DNA from: DASVTR01 sp036387475
Lineage (GTDB): Bacteria > Acidobacteriota > Blastocatellia > Pyrinomonadales > Pyrinomonadaceae
Reading direction: 5' to 3'
DNA length: 64,000 nucleotides
Assembly (NCBI GenBank): GCA_036387475.1
Contig: DASVTR010000010.1
Location: forward strand, 70,885 to 134,884
In this document: positions 28,261 through 38,522 of the stretch, one piece after another
How the letters are laid out: each line of letters opens with the position of its first letter
How positions within the stretch are numbered: position 1 is the stretch's first letter
Program-made: the position numbers and the translations under genes
The notes under the pieces: model-generated
What the model was told of the DNA's origin: nothing
Seen by the model: only the letters and a program-made list of their open reading frames with translations
Databases searched by the model: none

Positions 28261-28316
28261 CGCAGTATTCTCCGTTTCCGAAATCAAAAGGGTTCGCAGT
28301 CCCTCGCGCGCTCAGT

Positions 28317-28844
28317 TCAAGCGCGAAAGATTGCCAGCGATATAAGACTGCCAAAGGTGATCGCCACGCCGTAGGGAATCGTCAGCCGACGATCAGCCGG
28401 CACGGCAAAGCGCGGCATCTGCCATCCGGGCAAAAGGCCCATCAAAATTTGCAGGACGCGCTGCATCGTGTCGCGGATAGCGCCCGCGCGCAGCATCAGG
28501 CAAACAGCCAACAGGCCGCCCGTCAGGATGACGATGAAAAAGGTCGGGAGCACTAAGTGTGCGCCCATCACCGAGCCGATGGCGGCAAACAGCTTCACGT
28601 CGCCCGCGCCCATCGCGCCGAAGACGTGCAGGATAAACATTAGTGTGAAAGCGAAGATGCAGCCGCCGAGGCTCGCCATTGCGCCACGCAGACCGCCGAA
28701 GATAATGTTGATGACGAGGCCGCTGGCGAGCGTAGCCAGCACATAGGCGTTGGGGATGCGCCGGTAGCGCACGTCGTAATAAGTAATGATGACTGCCAGC
28801 GGAATCAATAATGCGCAACTGACAATGACGAGAGGGCTGGACAT
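28317..28844 (-). CDS. cpaA: Tad prepilin peptidase CpaA (A24 family)
   Basis: A 175-residue polytopic membrane aspartyl protease. The two catalytic Asp are in YYDVRYRRIPN near residue 24 and in the GAMGAGDVKL (GxGD) motif near residue 81. It cleaves Flp and TadE/F-type prepilins after the conserved Gly. It lacks the N-methyltransferase domain, as Tad peptidases do. It is downstream of the two pilin genes and separated from them by a strong hairpin. Confidence 0.94.
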   Translation of the reverse strand: MSSPLVIVSCALLIPLAVIITYYDVRYRRIPNAYVLATLASGLVINIIFGGLRGAMASLGGCIFAFTLMFILHVFGAMGAGDVKLFAAIGSVMGAHLVLPTFFIVILTGGLLAVCLMLRAGAIRDTMQRVLQILMGLLPGWQMPRFAVPADRRLTIPYGVAITFGSLISLAIFRA

Positions 28845-28930
28845 CTGTTTGAACCTTAATCCGAAATAGCTCGGATGCTATTGATTTGTAAGAGTGACCC
28901 TGCTTGAAGCGATTGCTTGATGACAAAAGT

Positions 28931-28983
28931 GGGAGGCGCGCCTTCGGGCTGCTTATCAGGCGGCACGAAAGCGCGCCCTCCGC
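28931..28983 (-). terminator. attenuator/terminator between flp pilins and cpaA
   Basis: On the minus strand GCGGAGGGCGCGCTTTCG pairs with CGAAGGCGCGCCTCCC across an 18-nt loop and is followed by ACTTTTG. Placed 20 nt after the last pilin stop codon, it likely lets most pilin transcripts end here while some read through into the machine genes. Confidence 0.7.
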
Positions 28984-29001
28984 TTTTCAAGTGATTGTCA
29001 A

Positions 29002-29157
29002 TTAGACAATCTTGGTAGCCAGTTCGTTGATCTTGGCTCCGATGTTTGTTCCGAGTAGTTGGAAGGCAGCGACGGCAGCGAGTGCGACCAGCGCGGCGGC
29101 AACAGCGTACTCGGACAATTCAAGTCCGGTTTCGTCACGAAGAAATTTCTTTATCAC
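29002..29157 (-). CDS. Flp-type pilin (copy 2)
   Basis: A 51-residue prepilin: a basic KKFLRDETG leader, the Gly/Leu/Glu cleavage region GLELSEYAVAAALVALAAVA with Glu at +5 and Tyr next to it, then AFQLLGTNIGAKINELATKI. It starts at GTG (29157) with a perfect AAAGGAG ribosome-binding site. It is nearly identical to copy 1 in the helix but differs at the C-terminus. This is the major Tad pilus subunit. Confidence 0.9.
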   Translation of the reverse strand: MIKKFLRDETGLELSEYAVAAALVALAAVAAFQLLGTNIGAKINELATKIV

Positions 29158-29182
29158 TTCGAACTCCTTTACGGACGAGCGG

Positions 29183-29338
29183 CTATTTGATGGTGTTGGC
29201 GAGTGAATTGATCTTGGTGCCGATGTTCGTACCCAGCAACTGGAAGGCAGCGACGGCAGCCAGCGCAACCAGCGCGGCGGCGACGGCGTATTCCGAAAGC
29301 TCAAGACCTGTTTCATCGCGGAAGAATCTCTTAATCAT
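29183..29338 (-). CDS. Flp-type pilin (copy 1)
   Basis: A 51-residue prepilin found by reading the minus strand: MIKRFFRDETG leader, GLELSEYAVAAALVALAAVA helix and a TNIGTKINSLANTIK tail. AAGGAG sits 10 nt before the ATG. With copy 2, 25 nt downstream, it forms a tandem duplication in which codon use has diverged while the helix is conserved, suggesting selection on protein sequence. Confidence 0.9.
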   Translation of the reverse strand: MIKRFFRDETGLELSEYAVAAALVALAAVAAFQLLGTNIGTKINSLANTIK

Positions 29339-29439
29339 CGTGGTTTGCTCCTTTAGAAGTGTGGTTGATGGTTGAGGGTTAAGCCCGACTGGCCTTTGCG
29401 CGCTTGCCTCGCGCGGGCCGCCCGGACAGTTAAAAAACT

Positions 29440-29724
29440 TCAGTAGCCGAGACCGATTACGGAAGCGTCTGCGGACTTTGCCTGCCTATTTGTTTCGGCT
29501 GACAACTGATGATTGCGCTTTGCTCTGGCCGTGCGTTGGCCCAGACCGTTGACGATGCTGGCAACTGCTCCGCCGAAGGCGAGAGCCATTAACAGCAAAT
29601 CGTCCTGTGTGCTCTCTGCGAGCGCGACAGCGCGTGCGCCGACAATCAGGGCGACGGCGAAAAACGGCGCGACCAATGCGACGCCGACGAGCGATAAGAG
29701 CATTCTGGTAGTGACTGCTTTCAT
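29440..29724 (-). CDS. small membrane protein upstream of the pilin genes
   Basis: A 94-residue protein with two hydrophobic segments (LLSLVGVALVAPFFAVALIV and LLLMALAFGGAVASIV) and a hydrophilic C-terminal tail. No family recognised. The ATG at 29724 is preferred over an upstream ATG at 29784. Its position directly before the pilins suggests a Tad accessory function. Confidence 0.55.
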   Translation of the reverse strand: MKAVTTRMLLSLVGVALVAPFFAVALIVGARAVALAESTQDDLLLMALAFGGAVASIVNGLGQRTARAKRNHQLSAETNRQAKSADASVIGLGY

Positions 29725-30125
29725 AATCTTTATTTCTCGCCTCCCCGGTCTTCGATTGCGACGCCTTTCATGCTTCGCGGACACACGCTCTATTACAAGG
29801 CGCGTGCCGCAAGCGTCGCGTGCGAGAAAAGTTCGATTATTAAAGGGTTTTGAGGAAAGAAGAGGTTTTCGGCCTGTCGCCCCGCGTTGACAAATTATTG
29901 CTGGCCGACTCTGCTGCCAGCCGTCACGCGCGCTGAAGAAATCAATTCTGCTCAGGCTTTTTTAATTGTCGCCGCCAGTTGACAACGATTATGCAAGCTT
30001 TCAACCATCGGCTACGTTTCAGCTTTGAGCGCACGAATGCCTACAGCTTTTTCAAGCCGTGTGGCGAAAGGTAACCTGGCGCGGCGTGTAAGTAAGGAGA
30101 GGGAAAGAAGGGAAAGAAAGGTTCT
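29725..30125. other. 400-nt intergenic region
   Basis: No gene seen. It should carry the promoter for the small membrane protein and pilin genes. I looked for sigma54 elements (GG-N10-GC with TGGCAC/TTGC context) because an activator gene lies upstream and found none convincing. A purine-rich stretch with 7-nt rhythm near 30090-30120 resembles a single heptad arm. Confidence 0.5.
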
Positions 30126-30620
30126 TTACAAATGTCGCACTATCTGAAAGACGAAGAGCGCGAGGCTCAGGCTGCTGCCCGCGATGGTGAAAGTCCATTC
30201 CACAACAGCGCTCTTGCGGCGCAGCAACGCGCGCAGCATCACCATCCCACACTTCCAGCCGTCCTGCTGGTAGAGCGGCAGCAGGTTTGTTGCAGCCAGC
30301 AACAGATTCATCTTACTAAAACTTGTTCCGGCGCTCAGCGCAGCCGCAGTTGAGTTAACGATGATGCCCGCCAGCAAAACCAGTACCTGCTGGCTCAGCG
30401 GCCTGCGTTGTAACTCCGACATGTTCATGCGAATGTAAGCACCAATGGGCAGCGCGTGCAACTTGTACTCGATTGACGCGAAATGAAAACCCCAAACTCT
30501 GCGTCCCCATCCCAAGCCGAATTCACTGACAGGCACACGACAGGCTCGCGCGGCAAAGAGATGGCCCAGTTCGTGTATGAATAAAGCGACGATGAAAGAG
30601 AGAACGTAAGAGAGGAGCAT
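30126..30620 (-). CDS. minimal M50/site-2-protease-like membrane metalloprotease
   Basis: A 164-residue polytopic membrane protein with the zinc motif HELGH near residue 16 in the first helix and a second motif NLLPLYQQDGWK near residue 112, which matches the N-x2-P-x-(n)-DG ligand segment of the M50 family. There is no PDZ domain. Such short members cleave substrates inside the membrane; a target might be a regulator of the Tad genes, but this is inference from position between the sigma54 activator and the pilins. Confidence 0.75.
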   Translation of the reverse strand: MLLSYVLSFIVALFIHELGHLFAARACRVPVSEFGLGWGRRVWGFHFASIEYKLHALPIGAYIRMNMSELQRRPLSQQVLVLLAGIIVNSTAAALSAGTSFSKMNLLLAATNLLPLYQQDGWKCGMVMLRALLRRKSAVVEWTFTIAGSSLSLALFVFQIVRHL

Positions 30621-30704
30621 GTGGATGTGTTTCGAGGGCCGGTAGAAAAGAGTTTAATGAAGTCTGAGAAATAACCGACGGATGGCAAAGGAGTCGATGG
30701 TTAC

Positions 30705-32258
30705 TTATCTGTCTACACGCAACTGTAGACCCGGCTCTGTATCTTCCTGTAGAAAGTCGCCGACATCTATCGCCAACCGCTTCAATTTCTTATAAAGCGT
30801 CTGGCGCGAGCCGAGGCCCAGAGCATCAGCCGCCCGCGCCACATTACAATCGTGACGCCTGAGTGTTTCCGTGATGACTCGTCGCTCATAATCCTCAAGC
30901 AAGTTATCCAGATTCGAGCGCGACTTATCGGGTTGCAACAGAGCGCGGTCTTGTGCGGGCAAAATGCGGGGACTGAGATGCTCGACCCTTATGTAATCAT
31001 CCTCGTCCGCATAAAGCACCAGGCGCTCGATCTCAGCCGCCAGCTCACGCACATTTCCAGGCCAGGAATAATTTTGCAGAGCGCGAATCGCTTCCGCTGC
31101 GATTCCTGCAATCGCACGGTCGTTGCGCCGCGCATAGTAGGTCAGGAAATGTGAAATCAGCGCGGCGGTATCTTCAGGGCGCTCTCTGAGCGGCGGCACG
31201 TAGAGCGTCAACGCCGCGATGCGATAATACAAGTCCTGACGAAAGCGGCCCTCGCTGGCTTCACGTTCCAGATTCTTGTGCGTTGCTGCCAACACACGCA
31301 CGTTGACTTTGCGCGGTGAGCGCTCGCCGAGCGTATGCACCTCGCCTTCCTGCAAGAATCTCAAGAGCTTCGGCTGTAGGGCCAACGGCAGGTCGCCGAT
31401 CTCGTCCAGAAAAAGAGTGCCACCTTCGGCGGCGCGAATCATTCCCTCGTGATCTGCGTGCGCTCCTGTGAAAGCACCTTTTTTGTGACCGAAGAGCATG
31501 CTCTCGATTAAGTCTGCGGGAGCGGCTGTGCAGTTGAAGGGAATAAATTCGCCCGGCGAGCGGCGACTCAAGTGATGTACGGCGCGCGCGACGAGTTCCT
31601 TGCCTGTGCCTGATTCGCCCGTGATGAGAACCGTCGAATCGGAATCCTTTATTCGCTCGACCGCACGCGCGACCAAGGTCATCGCACGACTCGTGAAGAT
31701 CATGCCCGGCAAAGACGCGCTGGCTATGACGATGGCGGGCTGCTCTTTCTTAACTTTTTGATGCGCTCCGCGCAGAGCCAGATGAGCGTGCGCCAGCCTT
31801 GCTACATCCGTCAGTATTCTCAGTTGCTTGGCCTGCTCTTCGGTCAAAGGGCGAACGTAGCGCCCGTAAATCGCCGAGCCTTCATGATGAATCGTCGGCG
31901 CGGTCAGCACCAGACAGAGAGTTCTATCCCCGGCCTTTATCTCCGTGCCTTCGCCAAACTGGCTGAGAGCAGCCGCCACGTCGCTCTCCGCTTCGACAAT
32001 TTCGTCTGGATTAAGCCCCTCCGTCCATTTCAGCCGTGGGCGCTCCGCAAATTTCTGAGACCAGGTGGCGAGACCGTACGTTTGCGCCGTCGCGTCAATC
32101 ATCAATGTCAATTTGAGCATTACTTCATATAACAATTCCGGGCCTGTCGTTGCTGCTCTGCAGAGCGCACGAACCATTGCCGCCAGCGGCAATTGGAACG
32201 ACATGTTGGACTTGCTTTCGGAGGCTTCGGCTGTAAATGACTGCGGCGGAGTGGACAT
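30705..32258 (-). CDS. sigma54-dependent transcriptional activator with GAF-like N-terminus
   Basis: A 517-residue enhancer-binding protein. The N-terminal ~170 residues are a sensory region with a GAF-like pattern. The AAA+ domain has Walker A GESGTGKE (214-221), the sigma54-contact loop GAFTGA (261-266), and EGGTLFLDEIGDL. The C-terminal Fis-type helix-turn-helix is near 465-495 (CNVARAADALGLGSRQTLYK). There is no response-regulator receiver domain. It heads the Tad locus and probably activates it. Confidence 0.9.
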   Translation of the reverse strand: MSTPPQSFTAEASESKSNMSFQLPLAAMVRALCRAATTGPELLYEVMLKLTLMIDATAQTYGLATWSQKFAERPRLKWTEGLNPDEIVEAESDVAAALSQFGEGTEIKAGDRTLCLVLTAPTIHHEGSAIYGRYVRPLTEEQAKQLRILTDVARLAHAHLALRGAHQKVKKEQPAIVIASASLPGMIFTSRAMTLVARAVERIKDSDSTVLITGESGTGKELVARAVHHLSRRSPGEFIPFNCTAAPADLIESMLFGHKKGAFTGAHADHEGMIRAAEGGTLFLDEIGDLPLALQPKLLRFLQEGEVHTLGERSPRKVNVRVLAATHKNLEREASEGRFRQDLYYRIAALTLYVPPLRERPEDTAALISHFLTYYARRNDRAIAGIAAEAIRALQNYSWPGNVRELAAEIERLVLYADEDDYIRVEHLSPRILPAQDRALLQPDKSRSNLDNLLEDYERRVITETLRRHDCNVARAADALGLGSRQTLYKKLKRLAIDVGDFLQEDTEPGLQLRVDR

Positions 32259-32872
32259 AGACCTTGCGCTTCCCCGGTGAATTCAATAATGACAATTTCA
32301 AGCCTGTTTGCTGCAAACTGATGACTTGAAACAAGTTACGAATGACGAGGGGCAAGGTCTGACAGTGAATCGATAGAGATTCACCGCCAAAAGCTGAGCC
32401 GCTTGAGGCGACCCAACTGGATGATAGACAGTCTATGCACAAGCGCTCGCAGTGTCAACAAAATTAAACAGCCCTCATCTTCACCGCTGAAAACCCGGTT
32501 CTGTTTTATCAGAGCGAGAGGATTTTCCACACTGTGAAAATCTTTTAACCCCCTATCCTCTTGTCTCTTATGGTCATCGAAGCTGGATGCCCACTTCGCG
32601 GATTTCCGTTCGCCACCTGTTCGCCAAAGCAAACACTTAAGCCGCCTTACCTCATGTAAATGTTGAACTTAGCTCTCGAAGTCGTTGCAAAGAAATATCT
32701 TTACACGCTTCCGGCCACATGCTACATTCCCGCCACTTTGCCGCTAACCGCTTGCAGGGCAAAGGATTAGTGACCGGGACGAGCACACGACCTTGTATGC
32801 TCTTCAGAAATAGGCACACTATCTTGGGTGTCTAACGCAAAAAGCACAATTGACGGGACTGATTGGGCGATA
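32259..32872. other. 614-nt divergent intergenic region with two dyads
   Basis: No gene supported. Two inverted repeats stand out: GTGAATC-N6-GATTCAC at 32365-32384, about 110 nt upstream of the activator gene, and GATTTTC-N8-GAAAATC at 32521-32542. Either could be an operator for the sigma54 activator or the phosphohexomutase gene. No clear -35/-10 pair was found. Confidence 0.45.
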
Positions 32873-34279
32873 ATGGCGATTCGATTTGGTACATCCGGCT
32901 GGCGCGCAGTAATCGCCGAAGATTTCACTTTTGCTGGCGTACGTATTGTCACACAAGCGATTTGTGAGCAATTGCGCGCTGGCGGAGCGCAGCCCGGCAG
33001 CCCCGTCATCGTTGGCTATGACACGCGCTTTCTTGGCGAAAAGTTTGCCGCCGAATCGGCTAAGGTTATTGTCAATCAAGGTTTTCGAGCTTTGCTCTGC
33101 GACCGACCGACGCCAACGCCGACGATTTCACACGCGATTCGTAGCCAGCATGCTGCGGGAGGCATCAACTTTACGGCTTCTCATAATCCACCTGAGTATA
33201 ACGGCATTAAGTTTTCCACGGCAGATGGCGCGCCTGCCTTGCCGGAGATTACGAAGCAGATAGAGCAATCAATCAGTCGGCTACAGGAAGGTGGCGGGCC
33301 GAGCGAGGAAAATCGGGCTGAAGGTAGTTCTGAATTATACGATCCCCTTCCCGCTTATCTTGATGACCTCGACGCTAAAGTTAACTTCGAGCAGATTGCG
33401 CGAACGCGTAAACCTTATGCCTACGACCCGCTGTGGGGCACAGGGCGTGGCTATCTGGATGAGTGTTTGCGGCGTCATGGCGTCGAAGTCGAAACTATAC
33501 ACGACTGGCGCGACGTGATGTTCGGTGGCCGCTCGCCGGAGCCTGAGTCAAGCCATCTGGACGAACTGCGCGAGGCTGTCAGCAATAAGGGATGCGCGCT
33601 GGGCCTGGCAACCGACGGTGACGGAGACCGTTTTGGCGTGGTTGATGAAAACGGCGCTTTTATCATGCCTAATCAACTGATCGCGATTCTCTTTGATTAC
33701 CTGGCGGAGACGCGCGAGTGGAGTGGCGGCGTGGCCCGGTCTGTAGCGACCTCGCACCTTGTAGATCGTGTTGCGGAGGCTCGCGGCCTGCCGGTCTATG
33801 AGACGCCGGTCGGTTTCAAATTCATCGGAGAGTTAATCAATGAAAGCAAAATCATACTCGGCGGTGAAGAATCTGCGGGGATGTCAGTCCAAGGTCACTA
33901 TCCGGAGAAAGATGGCATCCTTGCGTGTTTGCTCGCAGCGGAGGCGGTCGCAACGCGCGGCGCGAGTTTGAGCGAACAACTCTCGGCGCTCGAACAGCGT
34001 GTCGGACACATCGCATCGGGTAGGATTGGCGTTCGCTTAACGCCTGAGATAGCTGCCTCGCTGCCCGATAAGTTGAGAGAAGAGCCAGCGGAGATTGGCG
34101 GTCGGCGAATCGAGCGCGTGAACCGGCTGGACGGTGTGAAGTTTATTTTCGGGGACGGATCGTGGATGCTCTTGCGCCCTTCGGGTACGGAGCCGCTCGT
34201 CCGCGTTTATGCTGAATCGGAATCGGATACAGAGATGGAGGTGCTCCTTGAACAAGGCCGCAAATACTTACTGGGTTGA
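32873..34279 (+). CDS. phosphohexomutase (phosphoglucomutase/phosphomannomutase family)
   Basis: A 468-residue alpha-D-phosphohexomutase: MAIRFGTSGWRAVIAEDF start, phosphoserine loop TASHNPPEYNGIKF (Ser103), metal loop DGDGDRFG, sugar loop GGEESAGMS and phosphate loop RPSGTEPLVRVYAES. It interconverts hexose-1-P and hexose-6-P; glucose versus mannose or glucosamine specificity cannot be told. The ATG at 32873 matches the family N-terminus better than a GTG at 32828. The FtsB-like gene overlaps its 3' end. Confidence 0.92.
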   Translation: MAIRFGTSGWRAVIAEDFTFAGVRIVTQAICEQLRAGGAQPGSPVIVGYDTRFLGEKFAAESAKVIVNQGFRALLCDRPTPTPTISHAIRSQHAAGGINFTASHNPPEYNGIKFSTADGAPALPEITKQIEQSISRLQEGGGPSEENRAEGSSELYDPLPAYLDDLDAKVNFEQIARTRKPYAYDPLWGTGRGYLDECLRRHGVEVETIHDWRDVMFGGRSPEPESSHLDELREAVSNKGCALGLATDGDGDRFGVVDENGAFIMPNQLIAILFDYLAETREWSGGVARSVATSHLVDRVAEARGLPVYETPVGFKFIGELINESKIILGGEESAGMSVQGHYPEKDGILACLLAAEAVATRGASLSEQLSALEQRVGHIASGRIGVRLTPEIAASLPDKLREEPAEIGGRRIERVNRLDGVKFIFGDGSWMLLRPSGTEPLVRVYAESESDTEMEVLLEQGRKYLLG

Positions 34280-34664
34280 TGACAGACTGAACGCTCAACG
34301 CGTCGCCACGCGCGCCCTTCCCTCGCTCGCCCCGGCGCGCGATCTTTCCCGCGAGATTATCGGCACGCGCACGGAAGTGCGTCGTCGGGGCGGGATAATC
34401 CCGTCGTGGGTCGTTTTCGGGATGATAATTCTGGCGACGTTCGCCATCTGCGCGACGGTCACTATGCGCACGCGAGCCGAGATGAACGGCGCATCGCTGC
34501 AACACGAAAAGCTCAGCGCTGATGTCGAGGCTCTGCGGCATTCTAACGGTGCGCTCGAACAGGAAGTGAGCCGTTTACGGTCTGACCCGCGTGCGATTGA
34601 AACGGCTGCGCGGACGCGCCTCAACATGGTACGCGCCAACGAGGTCGTCGTGCCTGTTGAATAA
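34248..34664 (+). CDS. FtsB/DivIC-like septum-formation protein
   Basis: A 138-residue bitopic protein: a cytoplasmic basic N-terminus, one membrane helix (IPSWVVFGMIILATFAICAT), a periplasmic coiled coil (LSADVEALRHSNGALEQEVS) and the DPRAIETAARTRLNMV segment typical of FtsB/DivIC/FtsL proteins. These bridge the divisome to FtsW/FtsI. Start is TTG at 34248, preceded by a strong GGAGGTG, overlapping the mutase stop codon by 32 nt, so translation is coupled. Confidence 0.78.
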   Translation: MNKAANTYWVDDRLNAQRVATRALPSLAPARDLSREIIGTRTEVRRRGGIIPSWVVFGMIILATFAICATVTMRTRAEMNGASLQHEKLSADVEALRHSNGALEQEVSRLRSDPRAIETAARTRLNMVRANEVVVPVE

Positions 34665-34770
34665 CAGAGCGCTTTCATCTTTGGAATTTAAACGGATGAT
34701 TACTCCTGCCTGTTACTATTCCGCCGGGTTTCCGCTTTGCTTCCGCGTACCGAGGGTTCCTGCCGCTTGC

Positions 34771-34800
34771 GCGCGGCTGTGACTGCCAACACAGCCGCGC
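34771..34800 (+). terminator. terminator of the mutase-FtsB operon
   Basis: A perfect 11-bp GC-rich stem (GCGCGGCTGTG/CACAGCCGCGC) with an 8-nt loop, followed by TCCCTCTCTTTC on the plus strand. Confidence 0.7.
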
Positions 34801-34839
34801 TCCCTCTCTTTCGTCCTTCAATTGCTCAAGAGCATGTGG

Positions 34840-34869
34840 TTGACACTCCGCGCGACGGTCAACTAATAT
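34840..34869 (+). promoter_or_regulatory. sigma70-type promoter of the methylmalonyl-CoA mutase operon
   Basis: TTGACA at 34840-34845 and TAATAT at 34864-34869 with 18-nt spacing, 85 nt before the mutase start codon and after the preceding terminator. It is the clearest housekeeping promoter in the window. Confidence 0.7.
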
Positions 34870-34953
34870 CGAAATCTCTATACTTTTGAAGCATTCATTA
34901 ATTCTGGACGCTGCTCCGCTCTACGGCGCAGCAAGTGAGGGCGCAAGAAAGTT

Positions 34954-36636
<1,683 letters not shown>

Positions 36637-36679
36637 GTCTCGCTACTTTGCGTTTATGTCGTGCATGATAAAGGAGAGG

Positions 36680-37462
36680 ATGCGCTTCTCAACAATATTC
36701 TTTTCGCTGCTGTTCGTCTTTAACGGCTACGCCATCAAGCCTGCGGCGGCAACTCCCTTTGTCCCTGCGGACAGGGTTGTGATTGAGAAGCGTAGAGTCG
36801 TCATCGTCCGTACGGGAAAATTCGTCAGAGACTTTCCCTCGCGTAGGAGAGCCGTCATCAGTTACCCGTTCGTCAGGAGCGGGGCGAGTAACGCAGCGGC
36901 CCTGAGAAAAGTCCGCGCCTTGCTTCAGGTCAAGAATATCTTCGAGACTTCGGTAGCGGAATATAGAGAAGATACATGGCTCGACGAGTTCGATTATAAA
37001 GTTAACTACAACAGGAATTTTATTCTCGACATTACCTTCACGGTGAACGGCATGGGGGCGTATCCCGATGGTCAAACCAGAAACTTTGCCATCAATCTCA
37101 AGACCGGCGAGGTGATTAAAGCGAGAGATGTTTTCAAAGCCGAAGCCTTGCAAACACTGGCCGAGATGGTTGACCGAAAACTACAGGCAGAGAACGCGCA
37201 AACTCTCAAAGAGATGGAGCAAGACTCTAGTGTCACGGCTGAAGAGCGTAGCTCTTATCAAGAGCAGTTAGCGCCGTTGAAGTTTGAGATTGCAAATCTT
37301 GATGATATGTCTATCAACGACAAAGGCGTCACGTTCCTGTACGATGCGGGCTTTCCGCACGCGATACAAGCGCTTGAGCCTGTGGGCCAATACTTTTTCA
37401 GCTACGCAGAGTTGCGTTCCTTCATCAAGCCGGAAGGTCACCTGGGGATTTTCGTGCGGTAG
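36680..37462 (+). CDS. secreted protein inserted between the mutase subunit genes, RsiV/DUF3298-like
   Basis: A 260-residue protein with a signal peptide (MRFSTIFFSLLFVFNGYA). The mature part has FILDITFTVNGMGAYPDGQT, FAINLKTGEVIKARDVF and a C-terminal VTFLYDAGFPHAIQALEPVG block, similar in layout to DUF3298/RsiV-type extracytoplasmic domains. The start is uncertain: ATG at 36680 has AAGGAG only 3 nt away, while ATGs at 36665 and 36656 lack a site. It has no evident role in B12 metabolism, and it splits the mutase genes. Confidence 0.65.
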   Translation: MRFSTIFFSLLFVFNGYAIKPAAATPFVPADRVVIEKRRVVIVRTGKFVRDFPSRRRAVISYPFVRSGASNAAALRKVRALLQVKNIFETSVAEYREDTWLDEFDYKVNYNRNFILDITFTVNGMGAYPDGQTRNFAINLKTGEVIKARDVFKAEALQTLAEMVDRKLQAENAQTLKEMEQDSSVTAEERSSYQEQLAPLKFEIANLDDMSINDKGVTFLYDAGFPHAIQALEPVGQYFFSYAELRSFIKPEGHLGIFVR

Positions 37463-37474
37463 ATTTGTTGCGTT

Positions 37475-37879
37475 ATGAACGATAGAAAAATTCGCGTCCT
37501 TGTTGCCAAGCCCGGACTGGACGGCCATGACCGTGGGGCTAAAGTCATCGCACGCGCCCTGCGCGACGCCGGCATGGAGGTCATCTATACGGGTTTGCGA
37601 CAAACGCCGGAGATGATTGCCGCCGCCGCCTTGCAGGAAGACGTTGACGCTGTGGGCGTTTCGATTTTGAGCGGCGCGCATAATACGCTCTGCCCTCGCA
37701 TCGTCTCGCTGCTGCGCGAAAACGGAATGGACGATTGCCTTGTGCTCGTCGGCGGCATCGTCCCGCAGGAAGACATTCCGCGTCTGAAGGAACAGGGCGT
37801 GGCCGAAATCTTTCTGCCGGGAACTTCGACCGAAGCGATTGTTAAGTTTCTGCGCGAGAATGTAGAGCCGCGCGAATGA
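37475..37879 (+). CDS. methylmalonyl-CoA mutase, cobalamin-binding subunit
   Basis: A 134-residue Rossmann-like B12-binding domain. KPGLDGHDRGAK at 12-23 carries the base-off axial His18, followed by the SILSGAH and VGGIVPQED segments that cradle the nucleotide tail. It completes the two-polypeptide mutase begun at 34954. Its stop codon overlaps the next start (ATGA), so the enoyl-CoA hydratase gene is translationally coupled. Confidence 0.95.
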   Translation: MNDRKIRVLVAKPGLDGHDRGAKVIARALRDAGMEVIYTGLRQTPEMIAAAALQEDVDAVGVSILSGAHNTLCPRIVSLLRENGMDDCLVLVGGIVPQEDIPRLKEQGVAEIFLPGTSTEAIVKFLRENVEPRE

Positions 37880-38514
37880 CCACCGAAGAGAAAGAGATAC
37901 AATCGTGCGCCGTGGTCGTCGAGTCGCGCGCTTCGATTGCTATTATTCGCCTCAACCGTCCCGCCGAAAGAAACCAACTCTCCATCGCCACCCTTGCAGA
38001 ACTCGACGCAGCCGTTTCTGCGCTGATAGCACGCGCTGACCTTTCATCCGTCATCTTTACAGGCACGGCAGATGTCTTCGCTTCCGGCGCAAACATACGC
38101 GAGCTACGCGCTCTCACGCCGTTGACGGCCAGAGAATTCGCAGAGCGCGGTCAAAGACTTTTGCAGAAGATAGCCGATGCTCCGCAGCTAACGATTGCAG
38201 CCGTCAACGGCTACTGCATGGGCGGCGGCTTAGACCTGGCGCTCGCCTGCAAGCTCCGCTGCGCTTCACGAAACGCCGTCTTCGCGCATCCAGGCGCGCG
38301 GCTCGGCATCATCACGGGCTGGGGCGGAACACAGCGGTTGCCTCGATTGATCGGAGCGGCACGCGCGCTTGAGATATTTGCGACGGCCAGACGCGTGACG
38401 AGCGATGAAGCTTACAGTATTGGCCTCGTCAATTGTTTAAGCGAATCGGCGCTGGACGCTGCTCTTGATTTGGCCCAAAGATATGCGAGCCGAGGTGAGA
38501 GTGAAGTTCAGTAA
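37876..38514 (+). CDS. enoyl-CoA hydratase/isomerase-family protein with altered catalytic residues
   Basis: A 212-residue crotonase-fold protein: FASGANIRELRAL and the oxyanion segment GYCMGGGLDLALACKLR. In the positions of the two classical catalytic glutamates it has Asp (GGGLDLA) and Gly (AHPGARLG), so it may be an isomerase, hydrolase or lyase of the superfamily rather than a hydratase. It is shorter than the usual ~260 residues at the C-terminus. It is coupled to the B12 subunit. Confidence 0.82.
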   Translation: MTTEEKEIQSCAVVVESRASIAIIRLNRPAERNQLSIATLAELDAAVSALIARADLSSVIFTGTADVFASGANIRELRALTPLTAREFAERGQRLLQKIADAPQLTIAAVNGYCMGGGLDLALACKLRCASRNAVFAHPGARLGIITGWGGTQRLPRLIGAARALEIFATARRVTSDEAYSIGLVNCLSESALDAALDLAQRYASRGESEVQ

Positions 38515-38522
38515 GGGCGAAG

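Noticed and set aside
24274..28374. Long plus-strand open frames opposite the Tad genes
   Set aside because: They are antisense shadows of strongly recognised Tad genes and have no ribosome-binding sites or family features.
29339..30125. Sigma54 promoter for the pilin genes
   Set aside because: The nearby activator makes it likely, but no GG-N10-GC pair with acceptable flanking bases was found on the minus strand.
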